64,000 nt of DNA, from the NCBI GenBank assembly GCA_963758365.1, contig CAVWVB010000001.1, positions 496,001-560,000 on the forward strand, in the 5' to 3' direction. This document shows positions 52,606 to 61,846 of this stretch, in pieces. This stretch comes from Dokdonella_A sp963758365 (GTDB lineage Bacteria > Pseudomonadota > Gammaproteobacteria > Xanthomonadales > Rhodanobacteraceae). The notes under the pieces were generated by a model that ran no database searches, was not told where the DNA came from, and saw only the letters and a program-made list of their open reading frames with translations. Numbering within the stretch: position 1 is the first letter of the stretch; every line of letters starts with the position of its first letter. The position numbers were made by a program, and so were the translations under genes.

Positions 52606-55071
52606 ATGAGCGCGATCATTCCTTTGCTGACGGCCCTGGTGGTCTCGCTGGCGGCCGCTTACCTGCGCATCGGCCTGCGCGTCTGGACGATCGCGACCGC
52701 GCTCGCGATCGTCCTCGCCGGCATCCTCGCCCAGTCCGCGGCGCTTGCGATCGCACTGCCGCTGATCCTGTTCGCGCTGGTCGCATTGCCGTTGAACCTG
52801 CCCGGATTGCGCCGCCGCAAGTTCAGCGCGCCGCTGCTCGCCGCGTTCCAGAAGGTCACGCCGCAGCTCTCGGATACCGAGCAGATCGCGCTCGAGGCCG
52901 GTACCGTCGGATTCGAAGGCGAGCTGTTCAGCGGCAAGCCGGACTGGAAGAAGCTGCTGCAGCAACCCAAGCCCGAACTCTCGGTCGAGGAGCGCGCGTT
53001 CCTCGACGGCCCGGTCGAGCAGCTTTGCGCGATGATCGACGACTGGCAGATCACCCACGAGCTGGCCGACCTGCCGCCGGCGATGTGGGAATTCCTCAAG
53101 AAGGAAAAGTTCTTCGGCCTGATCATCCCCAAGGTCTATGGTGGACTCGGGTTCTCCGCGCTGGCCCACGCGATGATCCTGCAAAAAATCGCGGGCATGT
53201 CGACGACCGTGGTCTCGACGGTCGCGGTTCCGAACTCGCTGGGCCCGGGCGAACTGCTCGTGCACTACGGCACCCAGGAGCAGAAGGACTACTACCTGCC
53301 GCGCCTCGCCGACGGCCGCGAGGTCCCGTGCTTCGCGCTGACCGGTCCGTACGCGGGCTCGGACGCGACTTCGATCCCGGACTACGGCATCGTCTGCAAG
53401 GGTGAGTGGGAAGGCGCGAACGTGCTCGGCGTGCGCCTGACTTTCGACAAGCGCTACATCACCCTGGCGCCGGTCGCGACCCTGGTCGGACTCGCGTTCC
53501 GCATGCACGATCCCGAACACCTGCTCGGCGACACGGTGGATCTCGGGATCACGCTCGCACTGCTGCCGCGCGATACCAGGGGCCTGGAGATCGGACGCCG
53601 CCACTTTCCGCTCAACAATCCGTTCCAGAACGGCCCGGTGCGCGGCAACGACCTGTTCGTGCCGCTGGCCCAGCTGATCGGAGGCCCCGAAATGGCCGGA
53701 CACGGCTGGCGCATGCTGGTCGAGTGCCTGTCGGTGGGTCGCGCGATCTCGCTGCCGTCCAATACCACGGGTGGCAGTCGCATGGCGGTTGCCGCAACCG
53801 GTGCCTACGCGCGCATCCGCAAGCAGTTCGGCATGTCGATCGGCCGCTTCGAAGGGGTCGAGGAAGCCCTCGCGCGAATCGGCGGGAATACTTACGCGAT
53901 CAGCGCGCTGTCGCTGGAAACCGCAGCCGCGGTCGATCGCGGCGAGAAGCCCGCGGTTCCTTCCGCGATCGCCAAATACCACGCGACCGAGCGTGCACGC
54001 GATATCGCGAGCGACGCGATGGACGTGCACGGCGGCAAGGGCGTGATTCTCGGCCCGGGCAACTGGGTCGGTCGCGGCTGGGAAGGCGCGCCGATCGCGA
54101 TCACGGTCGAGGGCGCGAACATCATGACGCGCAGCCTGATGATCTTCGGGCAGGGCGCGATCCGCTGCCACCCGTTCGTACTCAGGGAAATGCAGGCGAC
54201 GCGCATCGCCGATCCCCGCGGGAAGCTCGAGGCGTTCGACGCGGCGCTGTTCGGGCACATCGGCTTCGCGATCTCCAACGCGGTGCGCAGCTGCGTGCTC
54301 GGCTTGACCGCCGCGAAGATCGGACGCGTGCCCGGCAATGCGTACACCAGGCGCTATTACCGCAAGCTCAATCGCTATGCGGCCGCGCTCGCACTGGTCG
54401 CCGACACGTCGATGCTGGTCCTCGGCGGCAAGCTCAAGTTCAAGGAAAGACTCTCCGCGCGCCTCGGCGACGTGCTGTCGAACCTGTACATCGCGAGCGC
54501 GATGCTCAAGCGGTTCGAGGACCAGGAGCGTCCGGTCGTGGACCAGCCGCTGCTCGCATGGGCATTCCACGACAGCGTGCACCGGATGCAGGACGCGCTC
54601 GACGGCGTGTTGCGCAACTTCCCGTTGCGGCCGGTTGCGTGGCTGCTGCGCATGCTCGTGTTCCCGCTCGGTCGTCGCGAGGTACCGCCCTCGGATCGCC
54701 TCGGCCACCGCGTCGCCGCGTTGCTGATGGCGCCGAACGAAGCGCGCGAACGCCTGATCGGGGATATCTACCGGACCCCGAACCCGAACAACCCGGTCGG
54801 CCGCATGAACGCGCTGCTGCCCGACGTGATCGCGGCAGAACCGGTCGAGCGCAAGTTCCTCAAGGCGGTCAAGAACGGTGAACTGTCGGGCTACGACTAC
54901 GATGCGCAGCTCGCCGATGCCAAGGCGAAAGGCGTGCTCGGCGTGGCCGAATGCGCGCTGCTGGCGCGCGTGCGCGCGGCCACGTTCGAATTCATCTCGG
55001 TCGACGATTTTGCGCCCGAGGATCTCGCCGCGGGCAAGCGCAGCAAGGCGCCGTTGCGCTCGGTCGCCTAG
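52606..55071 (+). CDS. fadE: Acyl-CoA dehydrogenase, FadE type
   Basis: FadE performs the first oxidation of fatty acid beta-oxidation, acyl-CoA to trans-2-enoyl-CoA, using FAD. The 821-residue protein matches the long E. coli-type FadE (814) rather than ~390-residue dehydrogenases. Two N-terminal membrane helices (~5-60) are followed by the dehydrogenase core (ALTGPYAGSDATSIPD, IRKQFGMSIGRFEGVEE, DVHGGKGVILGPGNWVGRGWEGAPI) and the DUF1974 C-terminal extension. AGGAGAC lies 6 bp before the ATG at 52606. Regulated by the divergent TetR protein, as inferred from the palindrome. Confidence 0.96.
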   Translation: MSAIIPLLTALVVSLAAAYLRIGLRVWTIATALAIVLAGILAQSAALAIALPLILFALVALPLNLPGLRRRKFSAPLLAAFQKVTPQLSDTEQIALEAGTVGFEGELFSGKPDWKKLLQQPKPELSVEERAFLDGPVEQLCAMIDDWQITHELADLPPAMWEFLKKEKFFGLIIPKVYGGLGFSALAHAMILQKIAGMSTTVVSTVAVPNSLGPGELLVHYGTQEQKDYYLPRLADGREVPCFALTGPYAGSDATSIPDYGIVCKGEWEGANVLGVRLTFDKRYITLAPVATLVGLAFRMHDPEHLLGDTVDLGITLALLPRDTRGLEIGRRHFPLNNPFQNGPVRGNDLFVPLAQLIGGPEMAGHGWRMLVECLSVGRAISLPSNTTGGSRMAVAATGAYARIRKQFGMSIGRFEGVEEALARIGGNTYAISALSLETAAAVDRGEKPAVPSAIAKYHATERARDIASDAMDVHGGKGVILGPGNWVGRGWEGAPIAITVEGANIMTRSLMIFGQGAIRCHPFVLREMQATRIADPRGKLEAFDAALFGHIGFAISNAVRSCVLGLTAAKIGRVPGNAYTRRYYRKLNRYAAALALVADTSMLVLGGKLKFKERLSARLGDVLSNLYIASAMLKRFEDQERPVVDQPLLAWAFHDSVHRMQDALDGVLRNFPLRPVAWLLRMLVFPLGRREVPPSDRLGHRVAALLMAPNEARERLIGDIYRTPNPNNPVGRMNALLPDVIAAEPVERKFLKAVKNGELSGYDYDAQLADAKAKGVLGVAECALLARVRAATFEFISVDDFAPEDLAAGKRSKAPLRSVA

Positions 55072-55171
55072 GCTTGCATCCGAACGCGCATGCCGATGGC
55101 ATGATGCCCCGACGCTGCATGGACGACGCGGCGGTGTCCGGTGCGATCGTAGTCCGGGGAGTCGTGCCACG

Positions 55172-55633
55172 ATGAGATCGGCGGCGCTGAGGTTGTTCGA
55201 GCGGTTCGGCGGGTCCGTGCCGGGTCGCTGGCTGATGTCGCGCGTTGTCTGCTGGCGCGCGCCGTATTTCGCGTCGATCGCGCCGCGCATCGAGCTGCTC
55301 GAGGCCGGCCGCTGCATCGTGCGCATGCGCGATCGGCGCGCGGTGCGCAATCACATCGGCACGGTTCACGCGATCGCCCTGTGCAACATGGCCGAACTGG
55401 CCGCGGGTCTCGCGACCGATGCGACGATTCCGCAATCGCTGCGCTGGATTCCGAAGGGAATGACGGTGCGCTACCTGCGCAAGGCGAGCGGCACGATGGT
55501 GGCGACCGCGCGCGTGGCGGCGCTGGCCGAAACCTGCACCAGGCGGGAGCTGCATGCGCTAGTCGAGGTGCGCAACGAAGCCGATGAGATCGTTTTGGAG
55601 GCCGACATCACGATGTGGGTCTCGCCCCGCTGA
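55172..55633 (+). CDS. DUF4442 hotdog-fold thioesterase-like protein
   Basis: A 153-residue protein of the DUF4442 type (IAPRIELLEAGRCIVRMRDRRAVRNHIGTVHAIALCNMAELAAGL). The HxG-T-x-H-A-x-A-L-x-N segment resembles the active-site helix of PaaI-like hotdog thioesterases. It follows fadE by 100 bp in the same direction, which fits acyl-CoA metabolism. GGGGAG precedes the ATG at 55172. Enzyme activity is untested for most of the family. Confidence 0.82.
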   Translation: MRSAALRLFERFGGSVPGRWLMSRVVCWRAPYFASIAPRIELLEAGRCIVRMRDRRAVRNHIGTVHAIALCNMAELAAGLATDATIPQSLRWIPKGMTVRYLRKASGTMVATARVAALAETCTRRELHALVEVRNEADEIVLEADITMWVSPR

Positions 55634-55653
55634 ACCGGCTCGGCACGCTGACG

Positions 55654-55674
55654 GCCCGCGAAATCCACGCGGGC
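55654..55674 (+). terminator. Stem-loop after the DUF4442 gene
   Basis: GCCCGCG and CGCGGGC pair perfectly around seven bases, 20 bp after the stop. There is no T-tract, so terminator strength is uncertain. The remaining gap to 55,868 shows nothing else. Confidence 0.4.
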
Positions 55675-55868
55675 GGGATCAGGGGACCGGGACAGATTAC
55701 GGGGCAGGCTGCTGCGGCAGCGTGCGCGAGTGGCGGTTTGTCCCGGCGTCGGAACGACGCCGCTGCGGCCACGCTGCCGATGTCCGTAGTGTCGTGTGTC
55801 CTCTCGCTTCGCTGTTTTGCGCTGCTGCTGCCAAGGGCGCTTCCCGCGCCGTCACCTTGGAGCCTGCA

Positions 55869-57956
55869 ATGCAACTCGGAACCCTGCTGCGAGGCCTCTT
55901 CGCCTTGCTGGTTTTGCTCGCGACCTCGCCCGCGATGGCGGTACTGCGCACCTGGCCGGGCAGCGCCCCGTGCAATGGCACGCTGCAAGCGTGCATCGAT
56001 GGCGCTGCGAATGGCGATTTCATCGATATCGCGACCGCAAACCCGATTGACGAGAATCTCAACCTGTACGAGCGCAGCCTGAGCCTGCGTGCAGCGCCGG
56101 GATTCGCGCCGAACCTTGCACCCGGTCGCTGGATCTCGGCGACGACCTCGTCCCTGATCGGCGACGTCACCGTGCGCATCAGCGGGATCTCGCTCCACGA
56201 TGCCTATGTCAGCGTGCGCTACAGCGGTACGGGTACCGGTACCTATGATCTGCGCGATCTCGAACTCGAGCAGTCCGGCGGCGGAGCGTCTACCTATATC
56301 GAAGTCGAAGCCGCGGCCGGCAGCGTCGACGCGACGCTGTACGACAACCGCATCCGCGGCGTGCCTGCGTCGCTCAATCACGGCTTGCTGCGTCTCAACA
56401 ACCGCGGCGCGGTGCTCGACGCTCAGGTGTATTACAACCAGGTGAACAGCATGCTACCCGGTTACACCGAGGGTGCCGGCATCTTCGTCGACGAGACCGG
56501 CGGCGGCAGCGGCACGGTCAAGCTGCATGCAAACACGGTGCGCGGCGCATTCTCGCGTTCGGCGATCTGGATTTCCGAGGGCTTGTTCAGCAGTACCGCC
56601 AGCTCGTTCGGCGCGCGCATCTACAGCAATGTCGTGGTCGGCACCGGCAACGTCGATTTCAACAACGGCAGGGGGATCGGTCTCGTCGTCAATGAGGGCT
56701 CCATCGACGCGCAGGTGATCAACAACACGGTTTCCAACGCGTACGAGGGGGTGACCGCATCGCAGTGGAGCGGAGGCGGTTCCGGCGCGAGCATCTCCGG
56801 TGTCGTCAACGGCAACCTGCTGGTTGCGAACCATGGGCTGTTCTTCAACCAGCCGCTCGCCGCAGGCGTGACAAACGACTACAACCTGATCAATGCGACC
56901 TCGAACAATGGCTTGACGCTCGGCAGCCACACGATCACCGCGCCGGCCGGCCTGGTCGCACCGACGATGCCGCGCCTGGCAGCCGGTTCGCCCGCGATCG
57001 ACGCCGCAGATGCGACGACGCTCGGACTCGGCATCATCATCAACGGCCTTCCCGTGACCGATGCCGACGGACTGCGCCGGCTCAAGGGACCGAGCCCGTT
57101 GAAACCCGATATCGGCGCGTACGAGCATGGCGACGCAAGTTTCCTGCACACCGCAACCGCCGACTCGATTTCCGGCCACATCACACGCATCGACGACCCG
57201 GCGACCAATGGCCTTCCCGCAGTCGACCCGTTCGCGACGCCAAATTTCACCGCCGGCGGCATCGGGCCTCCGGTCACATTCAATCTGCCCTATGGTACGT
57301 ACTACGCGAGTGGCCAGTGGCGCCTGTTCAACGAGGACCAGGTGACGCCGATGCCGGTTGGTGCACATTTCAACCTGTTCGTGCCGGCGCCGGCCGGCAG
57401 CGGCGGCGGCGTGTTCCGTCACGTCGCGACCAGCACCAACACGTCGGCCTGGTCGACCCAGCTCGATGACAGCAGCGTCAACGACAAACCGGATCGGATC
57501 GTGCTGGTGGCGCAGAACTACACCGCGGGTGCGGTCTACAACCCGCATCCGGTCGGCGTGTACTACTTCGCGTTCGGTGGTCCCGGCGCCTGGTTCGTCA
57601 TCGATCTCGACCAGCCGAGCGGTGTCGACATGCCGGACGGCGCCGGGTTCAGCGTGTATGCGCAGGAGCCGAGTCCGAATGCGTTCCGCGCGACCAAGCC
57701 GACCGGCGGCAGCGGCAACGAGCTCGTCCTCGATCATCCGCTGCTGAACGACACCCCGTGCGCGCAGCCGATGGTCACGCGCATGTGGAGCGGCGCGGCG
57801 ATCAGCGGCAACTTCGATGTCTACTACACAAACGGGCGCTGGCGCATCTTCTCCTACGGCAGCCCGATCGCAGTCGGCGACCAGTTCAACGTACTGGTCA
57901 ATCCGGCCCAGGTCGAGGCGTGCAGCGACGTGATCTTCGCCGACGGCTTCGAGTGA
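55869..57956 (+). CDS. Secreted beta-helix protein with IFADGFE C-terminus
   Basis: A 695-residue protein with a signal peptide (~1-24, ending AMA). A parallel beta-helix region (~35-400) has repeated N-x-V and rung patterns and a choice-of-anchor-like end (GSPAIDAADATT ... KPDIGAYEHGD). Two or three related ~90-residue modules follow (HTATADSISGHITRIDDP, then SVNDKPDRIVLVAQNY...YNPHPVGVYY, then the ISGNFDVYYTNGRWRIF end). It closes with CSDVIFADGFE, the same tail type as the protein at 24,189. Probably surface-exposed; no enzymatic motif seen. Confidence 0.82.
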   Translation: MQLGTLLRGLFALLVLLATSPAMAVLRTWPGSAPCNGTLQACIDGAANGDFIDIATANPIDENLNLYERSLSLRAAPGFAPNLAPGRWISATTSSLIGDVTVRISGISLHDAYVSVRYSGTGTGTYDLRDLELEQSGGGASTYIEVEAAAGSVDATLYDNRIRGVPASLNHGLLRLNNRGAVLDAQVYYNQVNSMLPGYTEGAGIFVDETGGGSGTVKLHANTVRGAFSRSAIWISEGLFSSTASSFGARIYSNVVVGTGNVDFNNGRGIGLVVNEGSIDAQVINNTVSNAYEGVTASQWSGGGSGASISGVVNGNLLVANHGLFFNQPLAAGVTNDYNLINATSNNGLTLGSHTITAPAGLVAPTMPRLAAGSPAIDAADATTLGLGIIINGLPVTDADGLRRLKGPSPLKPDIGAYEHGDASFLHTATADSISGHITRIDDPATNGLPAVDPFATPNFTAGGIGPPVTFNLPYGTYYASGQWRLFNEDQVTPMPVGAHFNLFVPAPAGSGGGVFRHVATSTNTSAWSTQLDDSSVNDKPDRIVLVAQNYTAGAVYNPHPVGVYYFAFGGPGAWFVIDLDQPSGVDMPDGAGFSVYAQEPSPNAFRATKPTGGSGNELVLDHPLLNDTPCAQPMVTRMWSGAAISGNFDVYYTNGRWRIFSYGSPIAVGDQFNVLVNPAQVEACSDVIFADGFE

Positions 57957-58038
57957 CCGCCGCATGCCGCGCGGCCTGTCGCCGATCGCGCGGCGGGAGT
58001 GCCAGGCGCCTTGCGCCGCGTCGGCTCACGGTGCCGGT

Positions 58039-58047
58039 TGCTATACT
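58039..58047 (+). promoter_or_regulatory. Extended -10 promoter just before the ECF sigma gene
   Basis: TGCTATACT (58039-58047) fits an extended -10 element (TGnTATAAT). The expected start falls at about 58,054, next to the ATG at 58055, so the mRNA may be leaderless. No -35 box is evident, consistent with an extended -10 type. Confidence 0.5.
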
Positions 58048-58054
58048 CGATGGC

Positions 58055-58642
58055 ATGTCCGGCTCGAACGATACCGCGCGCGCAACGTCGGTCACGCAGC
58101 GCCTGAACGCGCTGCGTCGGGCAGGCGCCACGCAGGGCGGGGAACTGCCGACGCTGGTCTACGAGCAGCTCAAGCAGCTCGCGCATCGCCAGCTCGCGCG
58201 CGAGCGCGGCGGCATGCAGACCTTGTCGACCACAGCGCTCGTGCACGAAGCCTGGCTGCAGCTCGACGAGCACGGCGACTGGATCGATCGCGGGCACTTC
58301 TACCGCTATGCGGCGACCGCGATGCGGCACATCCTGGTCGACCAGGCACGCCGGCGCCTGGCCGACAAGCGCGGTGCGGGCGCCGAACATGTCGATCTCG
58401 ACACGGTCGCACTGCCGGCACGCGACGCGGCGGCGGACATGATCGGCCTCGATTGTGCGTTGACTGAACTGGAGCGCAGCCATCCGCACCTTGGCCAGGT
58501 CGTGGAGATGCGTTTCTTCGCCGGCCTGTCAGTGGCCGAGACTGCGCTCAGCCTCGAAATCAGTGAGCGCAGCGTGGTGCGCAACTGGCGCATGGCGCGC
58601 GCGATGATTCATCGCGCGCTGGGGCAGGGCGGTGCCATCTGA
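58055..58642 (+). CDS. ECF-type RNA polymerase sigma factor
   Basis: A 195-residue sigma factor with region 2 (TTALVHEAWLQLDEHGDWIDRGHFYRYAATAMRHILVDQARRR) and a region 4 helix-turn-helix (FAGLSVAETALSLEISERSVVRNWRMARAMIHRAL). The text is typical of the TIGR02999-like group, often encoded beside a Ser/Thr kinase with TPRs rather than an anti-sigma factor. It overlaps the kinase gene by 11 bp if that gene starts at 58632. The kinase probably controls its activity. An in-frame GTG at 58031 lies before the -10 box and is unlikely. Confidence 0.88.
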   Translation: MSGSNDTARATSVTQRLNALRRAGATQGGELPTLVYEQLKQLAHRQLARERGGMQTLSTTALVHEAWLQLDEHGDWIDRGHFYRYAATAMRHILVDQARRRLADKRGAGAEHVDLDTVALPARDAAADMIGLDCALTELERSHPHLGQVVEMRFFAGLSVAETALSLEISERSVVRNWRMARAMIHRALGQGGAI

Positions 58643-61478
58643 GGCGATGCCGATGCCATATCCGACTGCGTCGAACACGATAGAGGCGTTGTTCGCGGCG
58701 GTGCTCGATATGGACGACAGCGAGCGCGCTTCATGGCTCGACCAGCATTGCAGCGATGCCCCAACGCGCGAGGAAGTGCTCGCGCTGTGCCGCGCCGACG
58801 CGGCGGCGGAGGGCGTACTCGACACACCGCTGGAAGAGCTTGCCGCGCCGTTGCTGGAGGGTGCCGCGGCAGCGGAGCATCGGCTCGCGGGACGCCGCAT
58901 CGGCGCCTACCGCGTTGACGCGCTGCTCGGCGAGGGTGGCATGGCAACGGTGTGGCGCGCCGAGCGCTGCGACGGGTCATTCGCGCAGACCGTCGCGATC
59001 AAGTGCCTCAAGCACGCGCTGGTCACTCCCGACCTGCAGCGGCGCTTCGAGCGCGAGCGGCAGATCCTCGCCCAGCTCGAGCATCCGCACATCGCACGCC
59101 TGCTCGATGGCGGCGTCAGCGACGACCGCGTGCCGTACATCGTGATGGAGCTGGTCGATGGTGAGCCGCTGGTCGGCTGGTGCCGCAATCGTTGCCTGCC
59201 GCTCGCCGCGCGCCTGCAGGTGTTCATCAAGGTGCTCGGCGCGGTGCAGTACGCGCATCAACAGCTGATCGTCCATCGTGACCTCAAGCCGGGCAATATC
59301 CTGGTCGGTCGCGACGGCGAGCCGCGTCTGCTCGACTTCGGTATCGCCGCGATGCTGGAGCAGACCGCAACCGGCGTTCAGGCGACGCGTGGGGTCGCCT
59401 GGACACCCGAATACGCCGCGCCGGAGCAGCTCAGCGGTCTGCCGATCGGTACCGCGGTCGATGTGTACGCGCTCGGCGTGATCCTCTGCGAACTGCTTGC
59501 CGGCACGCGTCCACCGCCTGCGCACCAGCGTACTGATTCGGACGGTGGCTCGCGCGTGGCGCCCTCGCGCCTGGTGCCGGACAATCCGCGGCTGGACCAG
59601 ACACAGCGTCGACGCCGTGCGCGGGCACTGCGCGGCGACCTCGACGCGATCGTGACCAAGGCGTTGCGTCTGGAGCCGGCCGCGCGCTATGGATCGGCGG
59701 CGGAACTGGCCGCCGACCTGCGCCGTCATCTGGCACGTGAGCCCGTGCAGGCACGGCGCGGCGTGTTCGCGTATCGCGGCGTGCGCTTCGTGCAACGGCA
59801 CGTCGCCGCGCTCGCAGCCACATTCCTCGTCGTGCTCGTACTCGCGGTGGCCGCCGCGTACGCTGTGCAGCAGGCGCGCCAGACGCGTCAGGCGCTCGCG
59901 CAGAGCGATGCAGTGCGTGGTTTCCTGGTCGACCTGTTCGAGAACAATGCGCCGGCGGGTGCCTTGAGCGGTCTGCCGAGCACGCGCGAACTGCTCGACC
60001 GCGGCGCCGAACGCGCGCGCAGCGACTTCGCGGGGACTCCCCGCCTGCAGGCCGATATGTTGACCACGATCGGCAGCATTTACCGTCGCCTTGGCCTGTT
60101 CGATCAGGCCAGGTCCCTGCTGGTCAGCGCGCGCGAAGTGGAGCGCGCCGACGGCGAAATGGACGATGATCAAATCGCGCTCGAGACGCGTCGGCAACTT
60201 GGATTGCTGGACAAGGACCAGGGTGTCCTCAAGCCTGCCGAACAGGCCCTTCGGGCCGTACTCGACGCGCGCCAACGGGGCGGTGGCGATACGCACACCC
60301 TTGCCACGGCGATGCAGGACCTGGCCCAGGTGGAATCGAAGCTCGGACGGCATCGATCGGCGATCGCGCTGCAGCGCGAGGCATTGAGTGTGCTGCGCGG
60401 CGCCGCCGCCGATGCCCTGACCATCGCGCGTGCGCGCAACGACCTCGGATCCTCGTTGATTCGCGACGGCCAGTTCGAAGCGGCGGCCACCGAATATCGC
60501 GGCGCGCTCGGCCCGTTGCGGATGGCGCTGGGTCCGGTGCACGAGGATGTCGCGCAGGCCGCGAGCAATCTCGCCGTCGCGTTGCGTCACATGGGACGCT
60601 ACGAGGAAGCAGAAAGCCTGCTGCGCGAGGCGATCGATTCCGACCAGCGCATCTATCGCGGCGACCATCCGCAGACCGCGCAGCATCTCAACAATCTCGG
60701 CACCTTGCTTTACTTTCGCGGGCGTCCGCAGGAAGCGCGCAGCATTCTCACGCAGGCGCATGCGATGAACCGGGCGCTGTTCGGCGACACGCATCCGGAG
60801 ACCGCGACATCGGCATCGAACCTGGCGCTGGCGCTGACCACCCTGGATCGCTACGAAGAGGCGGCGCGATTGCAGCGCAAGGTGCTCGAGGTATTTCGCG
60901 CGATCTATGGCGAGCGCCATTACAGCGTCGCGGTGGCCGAGAACAACCTCGCGCGTACCCTGGCCGAGACCGGTGCAACGACCGAGGCACGCAAACTGGC
61001 CGAGGCATCGCTGCGCCTGAAACGCGAACTTCGCGGAAACAACGACAAGGCGGCCGCACCGGCGCTATCGACCCTGGCGCGGATCGACGAGCGCGCGCAC
61101 AACTACGCGGCGGCGTTGCGGCACTACGACGAAATCACGAGTCTGGATGGCATATCGATCGCCGCTGCCGATGTCTCGATCGTCGAACATTTCGCCGACC
61201 GCGGTCGCATCCGTTGTGAAGCCGGCGCTGCGCAGGCCGGTCTCGCCGATCTCGACGGCGCGTTGGCTCAGCCTGCCTTGCACGCGGACGCGACGCCGCT
61301 GCGTCGCGCCGCGGCGCTTTCCGCGCGCGGCGATTGCCTGCGCGCGCTTGGCCGTGAGTCCGAGGCACGCGAGGCCTGGCAACAGGCACTGGCCTTGCGC
61401 GAAACGCGCCTGCCGCCCACTTTCGCCGACAGCCAGCGCTTGCAGACCGCACTGGCCGCCGCGGCGGGCGAGCGTTGA
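58632..61478 (+). CDS. Membrane Ser/Thr protein kinase with C-terminal TPR-like repeats
   Basis: Up to 948 residues. The kinase domain (~94-370) has the Gly loop LGEGGMATVW, Lys124, catalytic HRDLKPGN (215-222), DFG (235-237) and APEQ (263-266), so it looks active. One membrane helix follows (~391-412), then periplasmic helical repeats of TPR type (DQARSLLVSAREVE, EQALRAVLDARQ, EEAESLLREAIDSDQ and others). Sensing outside and phosphorylating inside is the likely logic, with the overlapping ECF sigma factor as output, as known for some ECF-kinase pairs. GTG 58632 is used; ATG 58653 is also plausible. Confidence 0.9.
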   Translation: MPSEAMPMPYPTASNTIEALFAAVLDMDDSERASWLDQHCSDAPTREEVLALCRADAAAEGVLDTPLEELAAPLLEGAAAAEHRLAGRRIGAYRVDALLGEGGMATVWRAERCDGSFAQTVAIKCLKHALVTPDLQRRFERERQILAQLEHPHIARLLDGGVSDDRVPYIVMELVDGEPLVGWCRNRCLPLAARLQVFIKVLGAVQYAHQQLIVHRDLKPGNILVGRDGEPRLLDFGIAAMLEQTATGVQATRGVAWTPEYAAPEQLSGLPIGTAVDVYALGVILCELLAGTRPPPAHQRTDSDGGSRVAPSRLVPDNPRLDQTQRRRRARALRGDLDAIVTKALRLEPAARYGSAAELAADLRRHLAREPVQARRGVFAYRGVRFVQRHVAALAATFLVVLVLAVAAAYAVQQARQTRQALAQSDAVRGFLVDLFENNAPAGALSGLPSTRELLDRGAERARSDFAGTPRLQADMLTTIGSIYRRLGLFDQARSLLVSAREVERADGEMDDDQIALETRRQLGLLDKDQGVLKPAEQALRAVLDARQRGGGDTHTLATAMQDLAQVESKLGRHRSAIALQREALSVLRGAAADALTIARARNDLGSSLIRDGQFEAAATEYRGALGPLRMALGPVHEDVAQAASNLAVALRHMGRYEEAESLLREAIDSDQRIYRGDHPQTAQHLNNLGTLLYFRGRPQEARSILTQAHAMNRALFGDTHPETATSASNLALALTTLDRYEEAARLQRKVLEVFRAIYGERHYSVAVAENNLARTLAETGATTEARKLAEASLRLKRELRGNNDKAAAPALSTLARIDERAHNYAAALRHYDEITSLDGISIAAADVSIVEHFADRGRIRCEAGAAQAGLADLDGALAQPALHADATPLRRAAALSARGDCLRALGRESEAREAWQQALALRETRLPPTFADSQRLQTALAAAAGER

Positions 61479-61516
61479 TTCAAGGCGCTGTCGAAGCCAG
61501 CGCGCCAACGACCTCA

Positions 61517-61790
61517 GCCGGTAGGTCGTCCCGACCTGACGCCCGTGTCCGCCATCGTTTCATCGTGTGCGCGGCGCATCCGTGCATCGTGCCGCCAGGC
61601 CGAGGGCGGCCTGACCTACGGCCCGCGTGATCGATGCAGGTCGGGTCGATCCGACCTGACGCCCGTGTCCGCCATCGTTTCATCGTTTGCGCGGCGCATC
61701 CGTGCATCGTGCCGTCAGGCCGAGGGCGGCCTGACCTACGGCCCGGGTGATCGATGCAGGTCAGGTCGTCCCGACCTGACGCGCGTCGCC
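61517..61790. repeat. Tandem ~120-bp repeat with palindromes
   Basis: Two full units (CGACCTGACG at 61,531 and 61,652) and the start of a third (61,772), so spacings are 121 and 120 bp. Each unit holds CAGGCCG-AGGG-CGGCCTG and an AGGTCG/CGACCT stem; the third copy has GTCAGGTCG-TCC-CGACCTGAC, like the element at 48,146. ORFs through it are artefacts. It fills most of the 368-bp gap between the kinase and the esterase gene; both genes end here, so it may also help terminate transcription. Confidence 0.88.
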
Positions 61791-61846
61791 CGTCCGGGGC
61801 TGTTCCACGATATTGCAACGCCGCGTCATGCGATCGCAACGCCGCG

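Noticed and set aside
52144..55350. Long minus-strand ORF opposite fadE
   Set aside because: Shadow of fadE; no recognisable domain.
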